Of a stretch of 25,479 bases of DNA, positions 14,028 to 21,857 are shown in pieces. Location of the stretch: contig USAB01000020.1 of NCBI GenBank assembly GCA_900552585.1, forward strand, positions 1 through 25,479. Direction: 5' to 3'. Position 1 is the stretch's first letter. Every line of letters begins with the position of its first letter. The position numbers were made by a program, and so were the translations under genes. Under the pieces are notes generated by a model. It was not told the origin of the DNA and ran no database searches. It was given only the letters and a program-made list of their open reading frames with translations. The DNA comes from an uncultured Coriobacteriaceae bacterium. GTDB lineage: Bacteria; Actinomycetota; Coriobacteriia; Coriobacteriales; Eggerthellaceae.

Positions 14028-15695
14028 ATGGCGAACAAGAACAAGGGCGCCAAAGGAAAGCACGCTGCGCAGAAGCCCTCGAAGGAGAAGTTCAACTCCA
14101 AGAAGGGCGGGAAGGGATTGGCCTCTTCGCAGTCCGGTGCTTCCGGCAGTGCGGCGAAGACCAGCGCCTGGTCCGGTAAGTCGTGGGGCACGAACAGCGC
14201 CGGCACCGTCCAATACGGCGGCACGGCTGCGGCATACGATGCCTCTGCCGTGGAAGCATACCGGCAGAAGCGAAACCAGAAGAAGCGCACGAAGAAGATC
14301 GCCGGCGTGGTCGTCGGCGTCATCGTGGCGGTGCTTGCGGTCGTCTACATTGCCGGGGCGGTTTTCTTCAGCAGCCATTTTCTGCCGAATACGACCATCG
14401 GCGATGACGACATCTCGTTGATGACGGCGGATGCCGTTGCTTCCGACCTTGAGGCTGAATCGAAGAGCTATACGATGCAGGTGACTGGCGAAAGGCTGGA
14501 CCTGACCATCAACGCCACGGACTCCGGCGTGAACATCGACGCGACATCCGTTGCGGGCAACGCCATGAACTCCTTTTCCGCTTGGGAGTGGCCCGTCCTG
14601 ATCTTCCAATCGCACGATTACAGCAACCTGCTGCAGTATGCCTATGACGGAAGCACGCTGGGGAAGACCATCAAGCAGGCGGTGAACAAGGTCAACAAGA
14701 CCGCCACGGCTCCCACCAATGCGACCATAGCCTACGATTCCGATGAGGGCAAATTCGTGGTGCAGAAGGAGAAGGCCGGAACGAAGCTGGATTACAACAA
14801 GGTCATGGACAAGGTCACGGATTCTGTCCTGTCCATGACGGAGAAGGTCACCATCACAGAAGACGAGCTGCAGCAGCCGTCCGTTACCAGCACGGATTCG
14901 CGCTTGGCAACGGCCGCCGACAATGCGAATGCCTACCTCAAGGCTAATTTCAAATTGACAATCGACGGCACGAAGGTGGCCACGGTCGATGCCGACCAGA
15001 TTTCCGAATGGGTAACGCTGGACAAGAACCTTAACCCTTCGTTCAATAACGATGCCCTGAAAACCTGGGTTGCGAATCTGGCGTCCGAGGTGGATACCGT
15101 CGGCGCCAAGCGCACGCTGACGACGTCGAACGGCGGTACGTACACCGTTTCCGGCGGTGATTACGGTTGGAGCATCAATCAGGATTCTCTGGTCACAAAG
15201 ATCGAGAACGCCGTCAAGGATGGGAAGACGGGTACGGTGAAGATTCCCTGCTCATCCGAGGGCAAGGCCTATAGCACGAGCGGCAACGATATCGGCAAGC
15301 GCTATGTGGATGTGAACCTCAGCACGCAGCATGCCGTCATGTATGTGAACGGCAAGAAGGTTTGGGAAGCCGATGTCGTCACGGGCAAGCCGGACGGCGA
15401 GCACAACACCCCGACCGGCGTCTACTACATCAAGAACAAGGAGAGCCCGTCCACGCTGATTGGCCAGATGATCTCCGGCACGAACACCCCGTCGTACCGT
15501 ACAAAGGTGCAGTACTGGATGCCGTTCGTGGAGAATTACATCGGATTCCATGATGCTACGTGGCAATCCGCCTTCGGCGGCACGCGCTATAAGGATGGCT
15601 ACGGTTCCCATGGCTGCGTGAACCTGTCGCTTTCCAAGGCGGGTGCCCTGTACGATGTCATCCAGATTGGCGACCCCGTTATCGTGCATAAGTAG
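14028..15695 (+). CDS. L,D-transpeptidase (YkuD domain) with PG_binding_4-like region
   Basis: The 555-residue protein makes 3-3 or related cross-links in peptidoglycan outside the cell. It has a Lys/Ser-rich cytoplasmic start (1-85), one transmembrane helix (91-114, IAGVVVGVIVAVLAVVYIAG), a long extracellular region (about 118-420) resembling the peptidoglycan-binding region of this family, and a C-terminal YkuD domain (425-555). That domain carries NTPTGVYYI, H508 in FHDATW, and the active-site S527-H528-G529-C530-VNLS. GGAGT precedes the ATG. A hairpin terminator after it separates it from rdgB. It stands next to the polysaccharide export operon, so the region is devoted to wall assembly. 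Confidence 0.93.
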   Translation: MANKNKGAKGKHAAQKPSKEKFNSKKGGKGLASSQSGASGSAAKTSAWSGKSWGTNSAGTVQYGGTAAAYDASAVEAYRQKRNQKKRTKKIAGVVVGVIVAVLAVVYIAGAVFFSSHFLPNTTIGDDDISLMTADAVASDLEAESKSYTMQVTGERLDLTINATDSGVNIDATSVAGNAMNSFSAWEWPVLIFQSHDYSNLLQYAYDGSTLGKTIKQAVNKVNKTATAPTNATIAYDSDEGKFVVQKEKAGTKLDYNKVMDKVTDSVLSMTEKVTITEDELQQPSVTSTDSRLATAADNANAYLKANFKLTIDGTKVATVDADQISEWVTLDKNLNPSFNNDALKTWVANLASEVDTVGAKRTLTTSNGGTYTVSGGDYGWSINQDSLVTKIENAVKDGKTGTVKIPCSSEGKAYSTSGNDIGKRYVDVNLSTQHAVMYVNGKKVWEADVVTGKPDGEHNTPTGVYYIKNKESPSTLIGQMISGTNTPSYRTKVQYWMPFVENYIGFHDATWQSAFGGTRYKDGYGSHGCVNLSLSKAGALYDVIQIGDPVIVHK

Positions 15696-15711
15696 CGTTC
15701 GGTTCCAACAG

Positions 15712-15748
15712 GCGCCGTTGCCGCAGAGGCAGCGGCGCTTTCCCTTTC
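15712..15748 (+). terminator. Terminator or attenuator between L,D-transpeptidase and rdgB
   Basis: GCGCCGTTGCC 15712-15722 pairs with GGCAGCGGCGC 15728-15738 (one G-U) around GCAGA, followed by TTTCCCTTTC. With rdgB starting only 15 bases further and no other promoter seen, some read-through into rdgB is likely. Confidence 0.65.
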
Positions 15749-15762
15749 GAGAGGAGCGCCTG

Positions 15763-16365
15763 ATGAAGCAGGTCGTTATCGCAAGCAACAATGCCCATAA
15801 AGTCCAGGAAATCGAGAATGCGTTGGATTTCCCCGGTTGGTCGTTCGCCACGCTACGCCAGGCAGGGCTGGAGTCCGATCCGGAAGAGGATGGCAACACA
15901 TTCCTGGATAATGCCCGCATCAAGGCGCGTGCGGCATATGCCCTTGCCGGGGGCCGTGCCGTGCTGGCGGATGACTCGGGCATCGAGGTGGATGCACTCG
16001 GCGGGGCGCCGGGCGTGCATTCGTCGCGGTATGCGGGCGAACACGGCGACGATGCTGCGAACAACGCAAAGCTGCTGAGCGAGCTTGCAAACGTTCCCGA
16101 CGAGAAGCGGACGGCCCGTTTCGTCTGCGTGCTGGTATTCATCGACGAAGACGGCACGGAAACCGCGGTGCGCGGAACGGTGGAGGGCCGTATCGGGCAC
16201 GAGCTGCATGGTGACAACGGCTTCGGGTACGACCCGCTGTTCCTGCCGGACGAATTCGGCGGCGCCCTCACGTTTGCGGAGGTTCCGCAGGATCGGAAGA
16301 GCGCCATATCACATAGGGGCAATGCGCTGCGGCTGTTGAAGGACAAGCTTTCTCCGCATGCCTGA
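15763..16365 (+). CDS. rdgB: XTP/dITP pyrophosphatase (non-canonical purine NTP hydrolase)
   Basis: The 200-residue Ham1/RdgB enzyme hydrolyses dITP, XTP and dXTP to monophosphates and keeps deaminated purines out of DNA. The motifs are VIASNNAHKVQEIENAL (nucleotide pocket), ADDSGIEVDALGGAPGVHSSRYAG (metal-binding Asp pair), FVCVLVF, GFGYDPLFLP and ISHRGNALRLL. The start at 15763 is set by GAGAGGAG 6 bases upstream; the frame extends upstream into the previous gene but that part is unconserved. The length is normal for the family. Confidence 0.97.
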   Translation: MKQVVIASNNAHKVQEIENALDFPGWSFATLRQAGLESDPEEDGNTFLDNARIKARAAYALAGGRAVLADDSGIEVDALGGAPGVHSSRYAGEHGDDAANNAKLLSELANVPDEKRTARFVCVLVFIDEDGTETAVRGTVEGRIGHELHGDNGFGYDPLFLPDEFGGALTFAEVPQDRKSAISHRGNALRLLKDKLSPHA

Positions 16366-16417
16366 GCGTGTGAATATATGGAGGATGCCATTTCGCGATG
16401 CCATCAGCCTTCGTTTT

Positions 16418-16426
16418 TGTTATAAT
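16418..16426 (+). promoter_or_regulatory. Extended -10 promoter of the tRNA-Pro/tRNA-Gly pair
   Basis: TGT-TATAAT (16418-16426) sits 17 bases before the tRNA-Pro gene. A good -35 is not evident at 16-18 bases. Confidence 0.6.
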
Positions 16427-16442
16427 CGCATCTCGCGAACGA

Positions 16443-16519
16443 CGGGACGTGGCGCAGTTTGGTAGCGCGCCTGCTTTGGGAGCAGGATGTCGCAGGTTCG
16501 AATCCTGTCGTCCCGACCA
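16443..16519 (+). tRNA. tRNA-Pro (anticodon TGG)
   Basis: The acceptor CGGGACG pairs with CGTCCCG, the anticodon arm is CCTGC-TTTGGGA-GCAGG with TGG, the T-loop is GTTCGAATC, and A plus an encoded CCA ends it. It is one base away from tRNA-Gly and shares its transcript. Confidence 0.97.
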
Positions 16520-16520
16520 T

Positions 16521-16594
16521 GCGGGTGTGGTTCAATGGTAGAACTTGAGCCTTCCAAGCTCATAACGCGGGTTCGATTCCCGTCACCCGCTCCA
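16521..16594 (+). tRNA. tRNA-Gly (anticodon TCC)
   Basis: The acceptor GCGGGTG pairs with CACCCGC, the anticodon loop CTTCCAA carries TCC, the T-loop is GTTCGATTC, and T plus an encoded CCA ends it. Confidence 0.97.
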
Positions 16595-16605
16595 TTCTGA
16601 GTGTT

Positions 16606-16632
16606 AAACGGGGCCGATAAGGCCCCGTTTTC
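16606..16632. terminator. Two-way terminator shared by the tRNA pair and the sortase operon
   Basis: AAACGGGGCC 16606-16615 and GGCCCCGTTT 16621-16630 are perfectly complementary around GATAA. Rightward there are four T. Leftward the AAA arm gives TTT and the sortase stop codon (16632-16634) abuts it. Confidence 0.88.
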
Positions 16633-17426
16633 TATTGTTGCGGAATGGCGTAGACAAGCGTTCTCTCGTTATCCCATTCGTAATACGAGCACGTGCAAAG
16701 CGTGAGGACCCGCTCTGCAGACGGCGGCGTTGCCTGCAGCTGCAAATCGGCCGCTTCGTACGCGCCGCGCCACCATCGGCGGAATGTCGCGTCCTCAGCA
16801 AAGCTCACGTGCTTTTCCTCCGTCGCCCCGTTCACCACCATTACGGCGCAGACGGAATACGCCCGGCGGTATTCAGGTGTCTGTACCAATACGGTCCTAT
16901 GTCCCTCTGCGAATGCCCGATTCACATACTGCTCCAGGGGTCCGAACATTGAGTCGTCCCATGACATATTGTGGCCGTACAGGATGCAGTTGCGCGAATC
17001 CAATCCGTCAGGGCACACGGGGTCTGCGAATATGCATCCGAAGTAGTTGAAGTTGCCGTAGACATCGTGCTCCAAGTAGTAATCGGGGCATTTCTTCGGG
17101 GCGTAGGCAACGGGGAAGTCCACAGGCGTATCCGGGATGGTGATCCAGGCAACCACGTCGGGATTTACCCCTCGCCAGTATGCCCAGTCGATTTCCGGGT
17201 ATGCAGCATCGTCTGTGTCGGCCGCTTCGGTGCCGTTTCCCATCTGTTTGCCTTGCAGCCTGTCAGTTACTTCCGATGCTGCCTGGTAACCGGCGGGTGC
17301 AGAATACACGCCCCTCATAGAGAACCAGACAAGTGCCAATGCAAGAAGGGCGGAGAGCATGGCGATGCCCGCGTACAGCGCCGCTGTTCCTCCCGGCATG
17401 CGGTGCGGTCTGCGTGTGCCGGACAT
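16632..17426 (-). CDS. srtB: Class B sortase
   Basis: The 264-residue membrane transpeptidase attaches surface proteins to the cell wall. One N-terminal helix (about 14-36) anchors it; the exported domain has the class B order: WAYWRGVNPDVVAWITIPDT, NFNYFGCIFADP, catalytic H152 in ILYGHNM, catalytic Cys246 in TLCTCSYY, and R255 in NERTLVYA. The active-site segment is TLCTC where most SrtB have TLSTC, so a second Cys (244) sits two residues before the nucleophile. The start is ATG 17426, with AGAGGAGGG 5 bases upstream; an upstream TTG at 17465 is not supported. It lies 57 bases after the surface-protein gene, its probable substrate. Confidence 0.93.
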   Translation of the reverse strand: MSGTRRPHRMPGGTAALYAGIAMLSALLALALVWFSMRGVYSAPAGYQAASEVTDRLQGKQMGNGTEAADTDDAAYPEIDWAYWRGVNPDVVAWITIPDTPVDFPVAYAPKKCPDYYLEHDVYGNFNYFGCIFADPVCPDGLDSRNCILYGHNMSWDDSMFGPLEQYVNRAFAEGHRTVLVQTPEYRRAYSVCAVMVVNGATEEKHVSFAEDATFRRWWRGAYEAADLQLQATPPSAERVLTLCTCSYYEWDNERTLVYAIPQQ

Positions 17427-17483
17427 CGCATCCCTCCTCTCGCTGCGATTCCGCCTTTTCCTCAATGGATACGTGCTTCACGG

Positions 17484-19277
17484 TCAGCGATGTCCGTTGC
17501 CTCTTCGCGAACGAACGCCCAGCACAATGGCGCCAATGGCTGCAACGGCAGCAGCGGGGAATGCCCACCAGTAATCCATGAACGGATTGCCCGTCTTCGC
17601 ATATGTTCCGCCCGAGGTGTCGGCAGAGTGCGTCCCTCTGTCGGAACCGCTTCCTGCGTCAGATGCGGAGGCGGGTTCGCTATCGTCGTTCTGGTTAGTC
17701 GACGAGCTTTCCGGCTCCTCTTCGCTTTGAGACGAGGAGCTTTCATCCGATGTCGAAGAAGTGTCCGTAGAGCTGCTCGAGGGCGAATCGGCGTATTGCG
17801 CTGTCACGGTTAGATCCTGCCGGACGTCCGTGAAGTCCGTATCCCAGCCCGTGAATGTCTTGCCCTCTTTCTCGGGAGCGCCCGGATCCGTTGCATCCTG
17901 GCCGTCGATCACGGTCTGCTTGTCTATCGCTTCGCCTTCAGAATCTTGGAATATGACCGTATGCGTGATGGGCGTCCATTTCGCATAGAGCGTCAGATCG
18001 TTGCCGGGCATGGTGTCCGTCTCGAAGCTCCAGGGCTCCGATCCCTCGCGGTCCTTGTACCAACCTTCGAACACGTAGTGCTCCTCGCTCGGTTCGCTCG
18101 GTTCCGCTGTTGCGCTGCCGTATGTCAGATGCTGACTCTCGGGCGTATCCGCGCCATGTCCGTTGAGGTCGAACGAGAGCACGTATTCGATAGGGGAGAA
18201 TGTCGCATGTATCGTGTGGTTGTCCGTGACTTCCGAGAACGTGTAGGTTTCCGGCGTGCCGACGCTTTCGCCGTCGACGAGGATATCCTTGATTTGATAA
18301 TGCTCATCCGGCGTGATGGCATACGATTCGTCCCCGCGCCACAGGACGGCAGTGCTGCCGGCGGGGGAGATAGAGCCTCCGTCGTCTGCCGATGAATCGA
18401 TGTTCCGGGTGAATGCGGAGAAGATATGCGTTGCGCAGCTACACCCGGACCAGCGGAATTGCCCGCCGTTCTTCCCTAGTGTGAAAACGACGGCGGATCT
18501 GTCTGTGGTCTCATCGGCCGCCGTTCCGCTGAACCGCGTATTGCTCTCCGTTGCCTTCAGCAACGTGTCCAAAGTGACGTACGAATTGCTCTCGTAATTC
18601 GCGAGCAGCTTCAGCGATTCGGCGAAATCGCCGCCGAAGGCATCCTCTTCACCTGTTCGATCGACGGTGTCCAAATCGCTGGTATACATGAGAAGCGGAT
18701 AGCCGCACAGATTCTCGGTGCCGGATTTCAGCACCCTGACGGTGAAGTCCTGCTGCATGCCCAATTTGCCCGTTTGGCCTTCCAGCGCCCACGAGATGAC
18801 CGTCAGGTTATCGGGCGTCGCCGCATTTCGCAGGACGATATAATCGCCTTCGGAGATGGTTGATTTTCCGTTGTACGGTTTCATTGTGATCTGGTCGCAT
18901 TGCAGCAGCAGATCAACCCGGTCTCCGGAAGCGTCGTAGCCTGCATCGTTGAAGCGCACCGTGTACGGCGAATCAATGGTCGTGCTGCTTCCCTCTTTCA
19001 CGTGCAGCACGAGCGAGTTGCGGGTGCGTTCCTCGTTCGTGTGGGCCACCGTTTTCCGTGAGATGTTCTTGTTCGCGCTGACAATTTGGGCATTCTCAAG
19101 ATCGAGGTTGTCGAACACGATTTTCTGCGCGGGCACTTCCCCGAAGCCGTTCGCATGCAACTTCGTTCCTGCGAATGCAGGCGGTGCCGACCCAAGCAGG
19201 AAGAGCAGCATCAACAGTAGAGCGATAACCGGCGTTGCCGGGGCAATGGCGGTCGCGGTGCGCGCGATTGCGTTCAT
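17484..19277 (-). CDS. Sortase-anchored surface protein with InlB-type repeat
   Basis: The 597-residue secreted protein has a signal peptide (hydrophobic 13-30, cleavage after AFA at about 36). A roughly 300-residue N-terminal region of unknown fold follows. One Listeria-Bacteroides (InlB B-type) repeat lies near 365-432 (SFDLNGHGADTPE...FEGWYKD...LTLYAKW), and a second, shorter related unit near 435-492 (HTVIFQDSEGEAID...GWDT). A Ser/Glu/Asp-rich stalk leads to the cell-wall sorting signal YAKTGN (559-564), a hydrophobic segment and RSRRGNGHR. YAKTG differs from LPxTG and from the NPxTN of classical SrtB. The start at 19277 has AAAGGA upstream. It is the first gene of the sortase operon, so it is likely that sortase's substrate, probably an adhesion or surface-scaffold protein. 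Confidence 0.9.
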   Translation of the reverse strand: MNAIARTATAIAPATPVIALLLMLLFLLGSAPPAFAGTKLHANGFGEVPAQKIVFDNLDLENAQIVSANKNISRKTVAHTNEERTRNSLVLHVKEGSSTTIDSPYTVRFNDAGYDASGDRVDLLLQCDQITMKPYNGKSTISEGDYIVLRNAATPDNLTVISWALEGQTGKLGMQQDFTVRVLKSGTENLCGYPLLMYTSDLDTVDRTGEEDAFGGDFAESLKLLANYESNSYVTLDTLLKATESNTRFSGTAADETTDRSAVVFTLGKNGGQFRWSGCSCATHIFSAFTRNIDSSADDGGSISPAGSTAVLWRGDESYAITPDEHYQIKDILVDGESVGTPETYTFSEVTDNHTIHATFSPIEYVLSFDLNGHGADTPESQHLTYGSATAEPSEPSEEHYVFEGWYKDREGSEPWSFETDTMPGNDLTLYAKWTPITHTVIFQDSEGEAIDKQTVIDGQDATDPGAPEKEGKTFTGWDTDFTDVRQDLTVTAQYADSPSSSSTDTSSTSDESSSSQSEEEPESSSTNQNDDSEPASASDAGSGSDRGTHSADTSGGTYAKTGNPFMDYWWAFPAAAVAAIGAIVLGVRSRRGNGHR

Positions 19278-19303
19278 GGCGGTGTCCTTTCTCCCTTTGC
19301 GTT

Positions 19304-19328
19304 GCGCCGTGTTGCCGGACAACGGCGC
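19304..19328 (-). promoter_or_regulatory. Leader hairpin of the surface-protein operon
   Basis: GCGCCG 19304-19309 with TTG 19312-19314 pairs with CAA 19320-19322 and CGGCGC 19323-19328 (TG bulge), a stable hairpin just before the ribosome-binding site. The rest of the 226-base gap between this gene and the FAD gene stop has a smaller potential helix (GGTGTT / AACGCC) and no known riboswitch motif I can identify. Confidence 0.35.
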
Positions 19329-19421
19329 CTATCGGCAGAAAGGCTAGCCAACACCGCTCACGTGGCGTTACCAGAACATCCCCGCAGCGATAACTGGCCG
19401 CTAAACGCGCAGGTCATAAGC

Positions 19422-19443
19422 ACGGCCGAGTTCTCTCGGCCGT
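19422..19443 (-). terminator. Hairpin, possible terminator of the FAD-dehydrogenase gene
   Basis: ACGGCCGAG 19422-19430 and CTCGGCCGT 19435-19443 form a perfect 9-base-pair stem with a TTCT loop 60 bases after the minus-strand stop at 19504. There is no T run on the minus strand; three T follow on the plus strand, so function is uncertain. Confidence 0.4.
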
Positions 19444-19465
19444 TTGGGAAATCGAATTGCGTTAG

Positions 19466-19489
19466 ATGCACGTATGCGCGTATGCGTGT
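19466..19489. repeat. 24-base alternating purine-pyrimidine tract with tandem CGTATGCG
   Basis: Bases 19466-19489 alternate purine and pyrimidine without a break and contain CGTATGCG twice in tandem (19471-19478, 19479-19486). Such tracts can adopt Z-DNA under negative supercoiling. It lies in the gap 15 bases beyond the FAD gene stop. Confidence 0.6.
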
Positions 19490-19503
19490 TGCTCCCGGGC
19501 GCT

Positions 19504-20898
19504 TCAGCGCGCGAGAATGGCGCGGGCGACGGCAAGCCCGTTCGCGCTTGCCTGCTGCAGCCCGTGCGTGACGGATGCGCCATCGCCGATGGCGTACAGC
19601 CCCGGTACGCTGGTCTCGAACGAGCGGTCGACGGTCACCATACTCGAATAGAACTTCACTTCCACGCCGTAGAACAGGGTGGAGTCGTCGGCGACGCCCG
19701 GTGCAAGCCGGTCGAGCGCATCGATCATTTCCAGCAGGTCCACCATGATGCGGTGCGGAAGCACAAGCGAAAGATCGCCGGGGACAGCATCCGCCAAGGT
19801 GGGATGCACGGGGTTTTCGGAAATGCGCTCAACGGTGCTCCGGCGTCCGCGTCGCAGATCGCCGAGGGACTGTACCATGATCTTCCCGTCGCAGAGCATG
19901 TTCGCAAGGCGGGCGATAGATCGTCCGTACGAGATGGGGGATTTGAACGGCTTCGTGAAACGTTGCGATACCAGCAGTGCGAAGTTCGTGTTCTCCGTCT
20001 TTTTCGCGGCGGATTTGTAGGCATGCCCGTTCACCGTGGTCAGATTGCCGTCGTAGACCTCACCCGTAACCTGTCCGCCCGGGTTCGTGCAGAACGTGCG
20101 CACCTTGTCCCGGTACGTGGGCGTGAGGTATTTCAGCTTCGCTTCGTAGAGCTCCCTGTTCAGGAAATCGACGGTCGTATTCGGCAGCTCCACGCGGACG
20201 CCCACGTCGACGGTGCCCACTTCGGTATCGATTCCGTGCGCGCTGCAGACACCGGAAAGCCATGCGGAGCCTACGCGCCCGACGCCGGCAACAATGGCGG
20301 GCGCATAATAGCGATCGCCCGATCCCGTGACCACGCCGACGGCTTTCCCGTCTTCGACGAGGATATCCGTGACGGCCGTGTCGAACAGGAACGACACGCC
20401 GGCTCCCCTGAGATGATTCTCCATGCGCCGGTACAGCTTTCCGCCCTCTTCCGTACCCAAGTGCCGGATAGGACATTCCACCAGCTCCAAGCCCGCAGCT
20501 GCGGCTTTACTTCGGATGGATTCCAGCTGTTGGGGATTGCCCACGCCGTATACGTGCGGGTCGGCGCCGAACGAGAGGTAGATCTTGTCGGATTCGCTGA
20601 TTAGCTTGCTTGCCTCGTCACGGCCCAATATATCCGGCAGGTAGCCTCCGACGCTCGGCGAGAGCGACAGTTTCCCGTCCGAGAACGCGCCTGCGCCGGC
20701 GAAGCCCGACGTGATGGAGCAGGGGTTGCAGTGCACGCACACGCCTGTCCTGCGTTTCGGACAGACGCGGTGCTCGATGGCATGGCCCCGTTCTATGACC
20801 AGCACGCGCAGGGAGGGAGCTTTGCGCAACAGCTCGTATGCGCAGAAAATCCCGGAAGGGCCTGCGCCGATAATGACCGCATCGAAATCGCTTCGCAT
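19504..20898 (-). CDS. FAD-dependent dehydrogenase (COG2509-type)
   Basis: The 464-residue soluble flavoprotein has a Rossmann FAD motif DAVIIGAGPSG (G11-x-G13-x-x-G16), ERGH (ribose-binding acid), a cysteine cluster CVHCNPC, GFAGAGAFSDGKLSLS (typical of COG2509), and the second FAD motif VPGLYAIGDGASVTHGLQQASANGL at the end. The substrate is unknown; relatives are annotated as uncharacterised FAD-dependent or NAD-utilising dehydrogenases. The start is placed at ATG 20898 (MRSDFDAV), 11 bases after GGGAG; the in-frame TTG at 20904 (6 bases spacing) is an equally good choice. It has its own promoter at 20948-20956 and is not linked to a pathway by neighbours. Confidence 0.88.
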   Translation of the reverse strand: MRSDFDAVIIGAGPSGIFCAYELLRKAPSLRVLVIERGHAIEHRVCPKRRTGVCVHCNPCSITSGFAGAGAFSDGKLSLSPSVGGYLPDILGRDEASKLISESDKIYLSFGADPHVYGVGNPQQLESIRSKAAAAGLELVECPIRHLGTEEGGKLYRRMENHLRGAGVSFLFDTAVTDILVEDGKAVGVVTGSGDRYYAPAIVAGVGRVGSAWLSGVCSAHGIDTEVGTVDVGVRVELPNTTVDFLNRELYEAKLKYLTPTYRDKVRTFCTNPGGQVTGEVYDGNLTTVNGHAYKSAAKKTENTNFALLVSQRFTKPFKSPISYGRSIARLANMLCDGKIMVQSLGDLRRGRRSTVERISENPVHPTLADAVPGDLSLVLPHRIMVDLLEMIDALDRLAPGVADDSTLFYGVEVKFYSSMVTVDRSFETSVPGLYAIGDGASVTHGLQQASANGLAVARAILAR

Positions 20899-20947
20899 GT
20901 TCAAGCTGTCTCCCTCGTTGCGTGCCGACAATTCACATTTCCTCCAT

Positions 20948-20956
20948 AGTATAGCA
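20948..20956 (-). promoter_or_regulatory. Extended -10 promoter of the FAD-dehydrogenase gene
   Basis: On the minus strand TGC-TATACT (20956-20948), identical to the transpeptidase promoter, lies about 50 bases before the start codon. Confidence 0.55.
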
Positions 20957-21106
20957 ATGTTGGGGGAAGCAGGCATGATATATGCTCGTGAACTGGGCAA
21001 ATGGCAAAAACACACTCAATTATTCGTATAAAAGCAGACGTAAGAAACCTCAGGATAAAAATAAGAAGAAATCTAAGTCAGATACTGTAGATTTTCTTAC
21101 AAAACG

Positions 21107-21180
21107 TGCTATAGTAGGACACGTAAAGAAAAGGGATCCGAAAAAGGGATCCGCCCAAGAACCTGCGGAATGGCCGCAGG
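21107..21180 (+). promoter_or_regulatory. Promoter and structured leader of hsp20
   Basis: TGC-TATAGT (21107-21115) is an extended -10 with no good -35, so transcription starts near 21122. The leader contains AAAAGGGATCCG twice with a 13-base period (21129-21140, 21142-21153). The two self-complementary GGATCC copies (21134-21139, 21147-21152) can form a hairpin, and CCTGCGG-aatgg-CCGCAGG (21162-21180) forms another just before the AAGGGAG ribosome-binding site. Structure close to a ribosome-binding site is suggestive of an RNA thermometer, as in ROSE or FourU heat-shock leaders, but the site itself is not clearly in a helix. The upstream 100 bases are unusually A/T-rich. No CIRCE or HAIR motif is obvious. 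Confidence 0.45.
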
Positions 21181-21212
21181 GACGCGGGCAGTTACCAAGG
21201 GAGTGATTATTT

Positions 21213-21641
21213 ATGATGTCTTTGGTTCCTCGCAGCTACATGCACAACTCTCCGGTCGACCTGTACAACATGCTCGATGATTTCTTCAACACCCCGGCGA
21301 ACGCAACGGTTGCCGGCGGCTTCAAGATGGACGTTTCGGAGAACGATAGCGCCTATACCGTCGAAGCCGATTTGCCCGGCGTTTCGAAAGATGATATCGA
21401 TATCGAGCACAACGGCGATACGTTGACCATCGGTGTCGATTACAAGGATGAGGACGACGAGAAGAACGAAAACGGCGATTACGTCTATCGCGAGCGCAAG
21501 CATGTTTCCATGAAGCGCAGCGTTGTACTGAAGGACGGTGATGAGGACGCTATTCAGGCCAAGTACGAGAACGGCGTGCTGACCGTCACCGTGCCGAAGA
21601 AGCAGCGCAACGACGGTGCCCGTAAGATCGCCATCGACTAA
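21213..21641 (+). CDS. hsp20: Hsp20-family small heat shock protein
   Basis: The 142-residue protein is a small ATP-independent chaperone that binds unfolding proteins. The N-terminal arm (1-38) precedes the alpha-crystallin domain (about 39-130): KMDVSENDSAYTVEADLPGVSKDDIDIEHNGDTLTI, a charged loop, YRERKHVSMKRSVVL and the conserved G-V-L-T-V-T-V-P-K. A short tail with ARKIAID acts like the I-x-I/V-type oligomerisation motif. AAGGGAG lies about 9 bases before ATG 21213 (21216 is a second candidate). It is monocistronic with its own terminator. Confidence 0.95.
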   Translation: MMSLVPRSYMHNSPVDLYNMLDDFFNTPANATVAGGFKMDVSENDSAYTVEADLPGVSKDDIDIEHNGDTLTIGVDYKDEDDEKNENGDYVYRERKHVSMKRSVVLKDGDEDAIQAKYENGVLTVTVPKKQRNDGARKIAID

Positions 21642-21696
21642 GTTCTGAGAGCGCAAGCGGTCCATCGGCGCGCATTCGCAGCGAATGCCGCAATTC

Positions 21697-21732
21697 AGGC
21701 AGGGATTCCCTTTCGGGGTCCCTGCCTTTTTT
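21697..21732 (+). terminator. Intrinsic terminator of hsp20
   Basis: AGGCAGGGA 21697-21705 pairs with TCCCTGCCT 21719-21727 and CCC with GGGG inside it, then T6. Another hairpin GCATTCG-cag-CGAATGC (21672-21688) precedes it. Confidence 0.92.
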
Positions 21733-21857
21733 GTTACCCGTGCTTTCGAGGTCGTTTCGATGTCTTTTTCATCTGCCCGCGCCCATCTGAGATGCCGAGC
21801 GGAGAATCCCGCGTAATATGAGGGCAAATCTTACCTACGAAAGGACCCATCGTCTTT

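Noticed and set aside
19278..19503. A c-di-GMP or cobalamin riboswitch before the surface-protein operon
   Set aside because: The core motifs (GGGCAAA with GCAAAGC, or the B12 box) are missing. Only generic hairpins are present.
20982..21206. A 74-residue plus-strand frame upstream of hsp20
   Set aside because: Very Lys/Arg-rich and low complexity, no ribosome-binding site, and it overlaps the hsp20 promoter and leader.
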